A stretch of DNA of 25,469 nt from Mikrocytos mackini (lineage: Eukaryota > Endomyxa > Ascetosporea > Mikrocytida > Mikrocytiidae): contig JASNJN010000171.1 of assembly GCA_030180075.1 (NCBI GenBank), forward strand, positions 1 through 25,469, written 5' to 3'. The notes beneath the pieces were generated by a model. The model did not search any database and was not told the DNA's origin. It worked only from the letters and a program-made list of their open reading frames with translations. This document shows, in pieces, positions 16,548 to 25,469 of this stretch. A program made the translations under genes and the position numbers. Each line of letters starts with the position of its first letter. Within the stretch, counting starts at the first letter, position 1.

Positions 16548-18216
16548 TTAATTTTCCTTATTATAATACGCCATCATGTAATATTTAATGTTAGAGGACG
16601 AGATGTTTCTATCTGATGCCATCAAACTCCCCATTAAACTAAAACTCCTTTCTACGTCTACACTAGATGCTTGTGCGCCCAATAACTTCGTCAAAAGCAG
16701 TGGATTCATGGCAATAGGCTGATTTCGCCAGTTAAAGATTTTCATTATGTGATTTGAATTGATTCTTCTTGTTATGTATTCTTTTATTTGAACAGGGTCA
16801 TGGCCAAAACTAAGTCTAATCAGTGCACTTACTCCGGTTTCAATTAGGGGTTTGTTTTTTGTCCATTCATTGATAAGATCTAGGATATTCATATAATAAC
16901 GAGTAATATCAACTATTTCTCCGTACAATCCTTCTTTATTAACCGCTTCTTTTGCTCGCGAGACTATTTAACCATCATCTTCAAATCTGTTAACTATTTG
17001 CAGCACACTTTCAAAATTAATACTATAGTATTTGACGGCTTGCAACCAGGGTTGCGTTTATGCCTGTCATAAACCGTTTATGACATAGGTTTTAACCGGT
17101 ATAAACCGGATTAAACCATGTCAAAAACCTCGAAATTTTAAATTCGAAACATATTATCAAAATTCCAAAAAATAAGGTAAGCGCAATTACTTAATATAAT
17201 CCCAGGGGATTAGAAATAAAATATTTCTTGAAAAATCAAAAATCTCCAAAATCAAAGTAATAAAACATAAAAATAAAAATTTGCTGAAAATCGAAAATTT
17301 TATCCCAAAAATCTTCTAAAAATTAGTTCCTACCAAATTTTAGGTTTATGCCGGGTAAAACGTCAAAAAGGTTTATGATATGACAGTAATATCCGGTTTT
17401 TACCAGGGTGGTAAAAACCATGTGGTTATTACCTTACAACCCTGCTTGCAACCAGTATCCCCAACGTGTAACCACAACCTTTGGGGGCTTCTCTATATAT
17501 TGAAATAACAATTCTCTTTCTGTGCTTTTGCTTATGCCGCTTGTATTGAAGATATAAGGTTGTCTTTATTTTTGTAATACGTTTTAACTTTTAAAACGCA
17601 ATTATGCAGAAGATGTAATATACACGTTATGTGTATCAGGTTTGGGAATATTTGATATAATGATCTGGTGATAGACAAGTTATATGATGCTGCATCGGTA
17701 ATTAGTAAAGCTAACTTGCTTCTATCAATACCCATCTTACTCATTTCGTCGATTATAGCCCCAAGAACATATTCCCCATTAACAGATGTATTTGAAATTA
17801 ACACATCAACCAAATAACTGCGCTTGGGAAATTCTAAATCTCCAATGAGAACATTTGTATAGTGTGTTTTGTTTATTAGACTGGCATCTAATACGAGAAA
17901 TATGTCTTTATCGTCTAGTTTTTGCCTAATTCTTTCTTAACAGTTTGTTGCACTGTAACATCATATTTACTAGATCATTCTTAAAATCTACAGCTAGGAT
18001 TAAGTTTGGAATAGTCGTCCTTGGCATTTCTAATAACTGTGTACGATGTCTGACAGAATCTCTGTGGTTATTTATGAAAACAACTCGATCAGGAGTTATG
18101 CTAGTGTTGCACAACACACACCATAATTGGCCAAGTTTGGTTTTCATGAACTCGGTGGGATATAGTGTAACGTATTTATTGATCTTTTCAATATTTGTTC
18201 TTTCTGGACGAGGCAT
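16548..18216 (-). pseudogene. Decayed hAT-family transposase gene
   Basis: On the minus strand the gene starts at 18216 (MPRPERTNIEKINKYV) with a BED-like zinc finger: WCVLC at about 32-36 and a C-terminal H-x5-H in NNHRDSVRH. It changes frame near 17935, continues with a hAT core (LLITDAASYNLS, then IHITCILHLLHN), changes frame again near 17535 (KPPKVVVTRWGYWLQ), is split by a MITE, has an in-frame TAA near 16972, and ends with the hAT dimerisation motif SSVDVERSFSLMGSLMASDR. Excluding the MITE, coding length is about 1.27 kb, short for hAT but similar to small families such as those related to CGGBP1. It cannot make a full transposase. Confidence 0.88.
17047..17444. mobile_element. hAT-type MITE with perfect 8-bp target duplication
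   Basis: The ends are CAGGGTTG and CAACCCTG (8-bp perfect inverted repeat). CTTGCAAC flanks both sides exactly (17039-17046 and 17445-17452), the 8-bp duplication typical of hAT. Inside both ends are repeated GGTTTA/AAACCGG words, as in hAT subterminal repeats. The 398-bp element has no open frame and is inserted within the hAT transposase pseudogene, in the middle of a codon. Confidence 0.95.
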
Positions 18217-19529
18217 CTTTTTCTAGTTTTTATATGGATTTTATTTCGCGAAATTGCTTTTAAAATTATTTTGTTTTTTATAAAATACAATCGGGGGCAT
18301 ATTATAAGGTAAAAACTAAAACAATATAATAACTTTGAATAATATATCCAATGTAGTGTTTTATAAAAATTGCTTTTTGGGAACCCTTGTGATCATATAC
18401 ACTAGTCGAGGTTGACATTTGTCCATTATAGTTATTTGTAAACATGTTTTATATTGACGCAATCTTTTATCGTGCGAAGCAAAGCGGAGCACTTATTAGA
18501 TAAGGGAATTAATTTTTTTCCACAGTGTTTGTTATTATCCAATAGAGACATATGTCATAAATCAGACAAAAATAAACAAAATAAGTCCCAATGTCTCGGT
18601 GAAATATTCCTGTAGCGTTCCTTATTTTTTTACACATTTAACTTTTTAAAAAATTAAAAGTCCATTTTTGAGCGATGTATTTGTCTATATTAAAAATAAA
18701 CAATACAGTTGATAAATAAGTTTCTTAAATTATAAGTGTTGATTCAAATGTTAATAAAAACTTCTCAAATTTTTTGAAACTTAAATTTCTTTCAACAAGC
18801 TTTCTAACCCCACTGACCCAACACATGTCTTTGTAAGACATCCCGATCCGAGGGATGGTTGAAATGATAAAATGAAGTTTCTATAGTAGTTGAATTGCCA
18901 GCTACACAAGGAAACCGGAAGTAAAAGCAAAAAAAACAAAAAGACTGTATGATTGGATTCAAAACTTCATTACAACCACTATAGACCAACATCACATTGA
19001 CTCACAAACTGGCACGCTTCTAAATCTACTAAATTCAACCTTTGCGCTTACAAATCTCCATCTATAATAAGTGAAATTACAAACTAAGATAGAATTCAAA
19101 CAATACAAAATGTGGGATTAGTGTATGATGACGATGAATGGGGCAACAAACGAACTGAATGAAAGATGACTTCCACATGCATATAAAAACCAAAGTTTAA
19201 CGAATAAATCAAGCAAAATGAAAGGGAAATAACATAGAGTTTGGCCTAATAATTAACTTAATTTTTAAATAATTACCTCATAAACATTTAATATATCATA
19301 TTGGTTTACAATTACAATGTTTGCATATTATAAGGTATTAAGAAAATATTAAAATAGAATATGTAGATTGAAAATATAATATTTATATCTATTTGTTATA
19401 ATGTCTATAATTGATTATTTATCGGTTCCGAACTTTTATTCTTTTCTTTGTTCTTTAATTTATCCCTCATAAAGTAAGTGAAATCAACAAGTAACTCTAA
19501 TGTGAGTTTGCTTTGTCTTTATAAGGATA
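18217..19529. other. Gene-free stretch between hAT and Helitron
   Basis: No coding frame is supported. I looked for the outer ends of the hAT element and for the 5' end of the Helitron and could not place either. Confidence 0.45.
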
Positions 19530-19745
19530 TTAGACAGAGGTTGTTCCCAGCGCCTTAATCTTCTTCAATTTCTTCCTTAATGGGTCTCGTAGTCGTCCCA
19601 TCTGTTCTTACCAAAGCTTTTTAATTCCAATCTTCTTCAGATCTGAACCTGGGGGCAACAAGGCCACACCACTTCGTTCTTATACTCTAAAACTCGAATT
19701 GCTTCTTTTAGGATTCCCAATGCTTCTTCTGTCAATCATAACTCG
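19530..19745 (-). pseudogene. Possible degenerate coding remnant
   Basis: On the minus strand, three short frame pieces read like one former protein: LTEEALGILKEAIRVLEYKN, SDLKKIGIKKLW and RTDGTTTRPIKEEIEED, each in a different frame or split by stops. Composition is less AT-rich than the flanks. No family can be named; a retroelement Gag or unknown gene remnant is possible. Confidence 0.3.
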
Positions 19746-19894
19746 TATATTAGAAATTTCTGACATAAATATTTTTCAACCTCAATTTAAACCTAATTTT
19801 CAATATATGACATAAAACATGTTAAATTTTGCCAAATGTATAATTGTTATTATAATTGTGATCTTTTAAATTTGAAAATTTAAATTCTAATATA

Positions 19895-20884
19895 ATGATT
19901 CAGCGTATCCAAAAAGACGGTAACTGTTTTTACCGATCTATATCACACCAACTATATCAAACTCAAGACAAGCATGGCACCATTCGTGAAAGTGCTGTAC
20001 GGTTTATAAAGGAGAATAAACAGGATTTTAAAGATTTTTTAGAAGAGAATTTCGAAGGTTATCTTGAAAGACAGACAAGTCAAGGGGAATTGGCTGACCA
20101 CGTCGCCATCATCTCTACAGCACGTTGTTTGGATTTAAAGATTCAAATATTCGAAAATTTTAAGTTGAGAAATACAATTAATGAGTCAGGTTCGGTTGAA
20201 GTTAATTTATTATATAAAAACAGGGTACACTACGATTCTATTTATGATCTCGATAATTGGCTAAACCCATCTTTTGATGTAAAGATAGGAACCACCCCCA
20301 AAAAATCCAAAATACGCATTGATACAACTAAAAAAGAAACTTATCATAAGAACTTTTTTAAACCAAACATAACAACAAAAGCGCAATCGTTTTATACTGA
20401 TCCAGACGATGAATCATTTACACAACATATTGGACATATATGTGGATTTGAAAAAGAAATGTTAAGTTATAAAATGGTAGTTTGTTTTCATTGTAATGAA
20501 CGCTGGCCTTCTAACATATCACAACCTAACCAGACAATTTGTGAGCTTTGTAAAAGAAACCAGAATTTGAGGAAAGAACGGTACTCGCAATCTAACAAAA
20601 TGAACCCATCTATCCCTCCTCTATGTCTAAGAAAGTTAAATTTCCTTGAAACCATTCTCATTTCTCGCGCCATTCCTTTTATACGCATTTACAATGTTAA
20701 TTATGCATGTAGTAAAATGGAAGGAAATTGTATTAATATGATACATTCCCCCGAGAACATATTAAGCATACTACCAAGAAGTCTTGATGATGTAATGATA
20801 AATATTATTAGAACGAATAACGAAACCAGCAAACCTTTTAAACATATGATACGTCCCACATTAGTATTAGAATCATTGATTTAG
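19895..20884 (+). pseudogene. Helitron segment 1: OTU cysteine protease plus Helitron N-terminal region
   Basis: The first open segment (329 codons) begins directly with an OTU fold: DGNCFYRSISHQLY with catalytic Cys11, GELADHVAIISTARCL in the middle helix, and catalytic His112 in NRVHYDSIY. The rest (about 190-329) has a CxxC pair (CFHCNERW, ICELCKRN) and SIPPLCLRKLNFLETILISR, then SPENILSILPRSLDDVMI; these match the region before Rep in Helitron proteins (P…L…L…VE…ISR…P…LP). It ends in TAG, beyond which the same frame continues. Confidence 0.85.
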
Positions 20885-22789
20885 CTTAAACGCAATAATC
20901 CTGCTTATTCAGATATTATTATTAGCCCGGAATTTATAGAGGAAGTAAATCAAAATTCAAACCAAAAGAACGAACAAGAATATGTTGAAGAAGATGACAC
21001 TAATTTTTATGAATCTTTTGTCAGTCATGAAAATAAAAAGAATAGTGAATCAACTATCACTAAACGTGTTCTTGACTACGCCTTCAACTAGGACCCGCTA
21101 AATGAATTTACAACGGAATTTATGCCTACATACTGCTTTCCTGTTCTTTTCCCTACTTCCGACGGCGACTTTACCAGAAAAAGTTTACGACACGATGTTG
21201 ATTGGGCCGAATCAATAAAACATCTACTTCGATTTTCGTATACTGTCCATGATATAACTACATATCCTTTCTCTGAGAATAAACTATTTATTTTCTGGGC
21301 TTATAATCTTATTGAAAGACACAGGTTATTAACCCAAACCAAGGTTTTACTAGCCAAGGAAATAGATATTTCAGAGATGACAATTGATACACTAAAAGAA
21401 ATATTGAGCAATAATTATAAATCCAAAAAGCTAATTGAAAAATGTCTCAACTATACCGCTAATGTCCGGGGAAATGCTAGCTATTGGCATTCAGTAAAAG
21501 GTTCATTACAAAACATAATAGAGCAAAAGGGTACTCCAAATATTTTCTTCACATTTTCTTCAGCAGAACCATACTGGGCCGATCTCGCTAAACTTTTCAC
21601 AACTGACCTACCAACTGATTGGTGTAAAAGAATGCTATCGTTGCAAAATTACACTTCTTTAATTGATTGGTTTTTTATGAAAAGATTCGCTTCTTTTATA
21701 AAAGTACTATTCCACAAAATTTATCCGAGTGAATGGTATTGGTATCGCATAGAATTCCAACATCGAGGGACGATCCATATCCATGGATTCTCTCGGGTTA
21801 TCTTAACATTTAACCTTGAACAAACAGTGAATGGTCTCTTAAAAGCAAACTCTCTTAACAAAAATGGACTTCTTGATACTCAGGGATTTAGAACTTGGAA
21901 ATACAATGAACAGAGAATTATCGATACAATCGACAAATTCGTAACAACTGCATGGCCGTGGCCGGCCGACACTAATGTAACTGAACCATTTGAGGCTAAC
22001 ATTCATCCATGTTGTATTTTACTTTCACAACTATCAATGAAATCATTAGAGTCATACTACAGTGATCTCTCAACAAAATGCTGCAGGCATACAAAATGTT
22101 CCAAATTATATTGTTTGAAAAGGAAACGGGGAATAGAGAAATGTCGATTTGGATTTCCAAAGCCTGTAACAGAACAGACAACACTTATTTACAACAAAAA
22201 TCATTCAAACAATGATTATTTAACATACAATATCCAACGCAAAGACTCCTTAATAAATACCCACAACATTTACCAAATACTGGGTTGGAAAGCTAATGTT
22301 GACATGCAGTTTATTTTATCTGAAAGCCATGTTGTTGAATACTTAACCAAATATGTTACAAAGACACAACCTACTTCTTTGGGATTAAAATCATATATTG
22401 AAAAGCTCATCGAAAGTAATGAAGATAGAACAGTTACTAATTTATTCAAATCTTCTATCTTAAAAGTACTAGCTGGCCGCGACATTGGTCTTATGGAATG
22501 CTCACATATTCTTCAAGGATTACCATTGTATAAATCTTCATTGGAATTTTTGACAATAAATCTGTTTGAGTCAAGAGAATTAAACACACAAGCAACAAAT
22601 AATAATGCAATTACAAAAAAAAAGTTGATCGATTTCTATAGAAACAGAAATAGAAATGTATTCCATCTGAATCTCTATGTATTTACATTGAGATATTTTA
22701 TAAAAAATGACAAATTGGTTAAAAGAAAAACAGACGTTACAAATAAAGTAATCAAATTTGTTCCAAATTATATTTACACAAAGGGTTAA
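20885..22789 (+). pseudogene. Helitron segment 2: HUH/Y2 Rep endonuclease region
   Basis: Same frame as segment 1, with a TAG at 21090-21092; the uninterrupted part from the ATG at 21122 has 555 codons. PTYCFPVLFPTSDGDF opens the Helitron-like N domain. WYRIEFQHRGTIHIHGFSR contains the metal-binding HUH motif (histidines coded at 21776-21778 and 21782-21784). VVEYLTKYVTK carries the two catalytic tyrosines (22340-22342 and 22352-22354) three residues apart, as in Y2 Reps. These residues are intact although the frame is broken. Confidence 0.88.
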
Positions 22790-24622
22790 TCTCAATATTT
22801 TAAATATTGTCTGCTACAGCTTATAAAATTTAAACCATGGGTGGGATTTACATATAAACTTAAAGAGACATATTCCGAAGTAGAGAAGCAAGCTATAATC
22901 GCTTAATGGGAAGATTTTACACACGAAAACCCAAAATTCATTAATTTTGGTAAATTCGATTCTAATCTAGGTTATGTAGATGATTATGACGAACAGTATC
23001 TTGACGAGCCAACGAACAACCAGAATGAAGAGGATTTGTTTTCATTATTGCATGATATTGTTGGAATGCCGGACGTTGAATATGAAGACAAAGAAGAACG
23101 TATTTATAATTTATTATACCAACGTGCACATACTCAAACAAATGAGATCACCCAAGTCATAAATCGATATTTACTGAACAAATACAGACACATACTTGAA
23201 AATGATGTAAAAAGCCATTCACAAACTTTAAACGACGATATATTGTTCGACACCAATTGTATTACAACATTCACAACTAAACAAAAGGATATATTTAAAT
23301 ATTTTGAAAATGATTTAAAAAAGAAATCCAGAACATTAGCCATTATATATGGGTCAGCCGGAACAGGGAAAACATTTTTAATTAAACAGCTACAATTGTT
23401 ATTGGGGGAAAAGTTGGTAGTTTGTGCTACTACAGGAATTGCTGCAGTTAATATTGGGAACGATGTTACAACTCTTCATAAATTATTTAAACTGCCCATC
23501 TCTACAGGCAAAGAAACACAACTAAGAGGAAATACATTAAAATCATTGCAAAAAGAAATGGAAATTCGAAAATATTTGCTAATTGATGAATTTTCTATGT
23601 TGAGTTCTTATGATTTGTACTGGCTAGATTTGCGATTAAAAACAATAATGGTAACTGATCAAATATTTGGTGGCATTTCTGTGATACTATGTGGAGATAT
23701 TTTTCAATTACCTCCCGTTAAAGGAATGCCTTTGTACGCCAAGAATGCCACAAGATTTGAAGATATTGTTGGTCATGGCTTATATCTAGAATTTGACCAA
23801 GTGTTTATCCTGGACAAAATAATGCGACAGCAATCGGAAACATCAAAGAGATTTGTAGAAATATTGGAAAGATTACGCTTTGGAAAGCCAACTGAACAAG
23901 ACTGGGAGTATTTGAAAAATAATTTTATTTCACATGAAAATTTGGAAGATTTAACAAATTGCATCAAATTGTTTTCAACGAATGCAGAGACAAAATTTTA
24001 TAATTATCAGAGGTTGATGCAATCCAATGATAAATTATATTATTCCAGAGCAATAGATTCACATCACTTAATGGTGAATGTTCAAAGCAATCTATTGGGA
24101 AATTTAGATTTTGTTGTATTCTTATCGTTAAATTCTCCTGTTTATTTAACATACAACTACAATGTTGAGATGGGTTTAGCCAATGGATCAATGGGGATAC
24201 TTAGGGAAGTGATTTTTTGCCAGTATGAGGGTGAATATATTCCTGATGTCTTATTGATAGAGTTTGTAAAAAGAAATAAATTATTACCAACCGAACCTGA
24301 GTTAGTTCCGATACAAAAGATTATCGTGCAACATGATTATGATTATAGAAAAAACAGGACACAATTTCCCATTAAAAGTGCTTATGCTCTTACAATCCAT
24401 AAAAGTCAAGGAATGACTCTTCAAAGAGCGGTTATAGATATTGGGAAACGGGAATTTTGNCCAGGGCTGAGCTACGTAGCTCTTAGCCGGATAACGGATT
24501 TTGGAAATTTAGGAATTTGTCCATTTTCTTTAGAAAGATTTATGAAAATAGGAGAAAATCCTCAAGTTAAAGCACGAGTATCGGAACATAACAGATTAGA
24601 AGAGATACACTCAACAAAATAA
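22790..24622 (+). pseudogene. Helitron segment 3: PIF1-like helicase domain
   Basis: Same frame, with TAA at 22904-22906; open from there, and from the ATG at 23036 gives 528 codons. SF1B/PIF1 motifs: Walker A GSAGTGKT (23351-23374), Walker B LIDEFSM (about 23580-23600), motif III GDIFQLPPV, a motif in IMRQQSE, and motifs V/VI AYALTIHKSQGMTLQRAVID and GLSYVALSR. One codon at 24460 contains N in a conserved stretch (REFxPGLSYVALSR). PIF1-like helicases unwind DNA during rolling-circle transposition. Confidence 0.9.
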
Positions 24623-25265
24623 ATAAATATTAAATTAGATGCAAGCTTTTACTTTTGTTTGTTTGTGTATGTACAATAAATAATACAAACTTTTGATTTC
24701 AATTATTTTCACATAACATATTTAATAATATATACTTTAAGTTGTTTTAATTTCTTCATATTTCTATACAAATTTTGCTCAATCTCCATCCATTCATTTC
24801 CCATACATTCTGATTGGTATCTGTTTAATAAATTTATTAGAAATAAGCGGAATGGTTTGGAAATTTCTAAAATATACATCCCAGGCAATCGAGAACTTTG
24901 TTTCTAGGAATTGTCAATTTAATAAAATTTGTTATTTGGATATATGCCGTTTTAGATAGCTAACAATTTATTAGTTAAACACGATATATTTAAATGACAG
25001 GTTGATACAAAATCAACATTGGCATTAAGTCTCTAATTATTATTAACTAGACAAGACATAACAATTGAACAATCTCGTGACGTTTGATACAATAAAGTCA
25101 AAAAGTTGTTGTTACAATTTATATTTTCATGTAAATAGAAAAACATCATAAAATAATATTTTGTTTTTGGTTTTGATTATACAATTCTAAAATAATTAAG
25201 GTGCGTAAATTAATGTTTAATACAATATTTTTAATGGCGATGTGTTAAGTTAGACGGTTTACTAT
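24623..25265. other. Gene-free AT-rich flank of the Helitron
   Basis: No gene seen. CTAG occurs at about 24905 and 25048, but neither has the GC-rich hairpin just upstream expected at a Helitron 3' end. Confidence 0.45.
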
Positions 25266-25350
25266 GATTCTTCCCCAAATTTTGTACTTTTCCCCCAGGT
25301 TTATGATTTTTCCCCAAGTTTTTGGTGTTTCCACAAATTTATGCTTTTTT
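25266..25350. repeat. Degenerate ~20-bp tandem repeats
   Basis: About five imperfect copies of a TTTTTCCCCAARTTTNTG-like unit follow one another, grading into TTTTTTCCACAAATT at the right. They lead straight into the palindrome at the window edge and are probably part of the same repeat end. Confidence 0.7.
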
Positions 25351-25469
25351 CCACAAATTAGTATCTAAAACAAATCAGTTTGCGGGTTATTAGAATGTTT
25401 AAAACATACTTTTAACCCGCAAACTGATTTGTTTTAGATACTAATTTGTGGAAAAAAGCATAAATTTGT
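25333..25469. repeat. Near-perfect palindrome cut by the window end
   Basis: The two arms (25333-25400 and 25402-25469) mirror each other around 25401: GCGGGTTA at 25382-25389 pairs with TAACCCGC at 25413-25420, and the outer ACAAATTTATGC pairs with the last bases of the window. Only a few positions near the centre differ. The outer part consists of the ~20-bp repeat units, so the right arm probably continues beyond the window as the other end of a foldback element. Confidence 0.9.

Larger units (their letters stand above)
19895..24622 (+). mobile_element. Helitron-type rolling-circle transposon (OTU-Rep-PIF1), inactivated
   Basis: A single reading frame of 1576 codons runs from the ATG at 19895 to the TAA at 24620-24622 without any frameshift. 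It is interrupted by four stops: TAG 20882, TAG 21090, TAA 22787 and TAA 22904. It encodes an OTU protease, HUH/Y2 Rep and PIF1-like helicase, which together define Helitrons. The start is the first ATG after an upstream in-frame TGA (19859-19861). I could not locate the 5' TC end or the 3' hairpin plus CTRR end, so element borders are open. One ambiguous base lies at 24460. Confidence 0.9.

Noticed and set aside
18804-18995. 63-codon minus-strand frame with a Cys/Phe-rich start
   Set aside because: Isolated, no homology, and no neighbouring features to support it.
20882-22906. Reassigned stop codons as explanation for the Helitron frame
   Set aside because: Both TAG and TAA would need reassignment, yet host genes here end normally at TAA and TGA; point inactivation or sequence error is simpler.
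1-25469. tRNA, rRNA and CRISPR signals
   Set aside because: No cloverleaf with matching A and B boxes, no conserved rRNA stretch and no regular spacer array was seen; the tandem repeats at 12960 and 25266 are too degenerate and lack unique spacers.

Overview
The window looks like nuclear DNA of a microsporidian (or a similarly reduced parasitic eukaryote) with a transposon-expanded, AT-rich genome. The basis is a block of intronless, tightly packed eukaryotic genes at about 4.2-12.0 kb, some only 3-39 bp apart, between long gene-poor stretches filled with transposon remains. GGG-type or AAATTT-type motifs sit just upstream of some start codons, as reported for microsporidia. The placement is an inference; no rRNA or tRNA gene is present to confirm it.

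Layout. 1-4238: no intact gene. It holds a ~430-bp palindrome at the left edge, a GC-richer structured segment (about 885-1100), two adjacent miniature inverted-repeat elements (1322-1671 with a TA duplication; 1684-1887 with hAT-like ends), a hairpin repeat (2148-2192) and a frameshifted coding remnant (3337-3675, minus). 4239-11958: the host gene island, with a CLN3/battenin-type membrane protein, the tRNA methyltransferase Trm1, a YIF1-type ER-Golgi membrane protein, a GDA1/CD39 nucleoside phosphatase, two small unknown proteins, a FHIT-type HIT hydrolase and a KH-domain RNA-binding protein. 12361-14102: a broken Ty3/gypsy element (gag and start of reverse transcriptase) split by an inverted-repeat element whose ends are built from three ~19-bp repeats. 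14103-16547: gene-free, with one 313-bp inverted-repeat element. 16548-18216 (minus): a decayed hAT transposase gene, itself split by a 398-bp hAT-type MITE with a perfect 8-bp target duplication. 19895-24622: a Helitron-type element coding for OTU protease, HUH/Y2 Rep and PIF1-like helicase in one reading frame broken only by four stop codons. 24623-25469: gene-free, ending in degenerate ~20-bp repeats and a near-perfect palindrome cut by the window edge.

How the parts relate. The host genes form ordinary housekeeping functions (endosomal/vacuolar membrane, secretory traffic, tRNA modification, nucleotide hydrolysis, RNA binding) and need not form one pathway. They sit in divergent or convergent pairs with almost no spacer, so promoters must lie within neighbouring genes or be extremely short. 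The rest of the window records at least five transposon lineages (Ty3/gypsy, hAT, pogo/Tc1-like MITE, Helitron and unclassified foldback elements), with two clear nested insertions. Both ends of the window lie in palindromes, which suggests that it is a whole assembly contig that stopped at inverted repeats.
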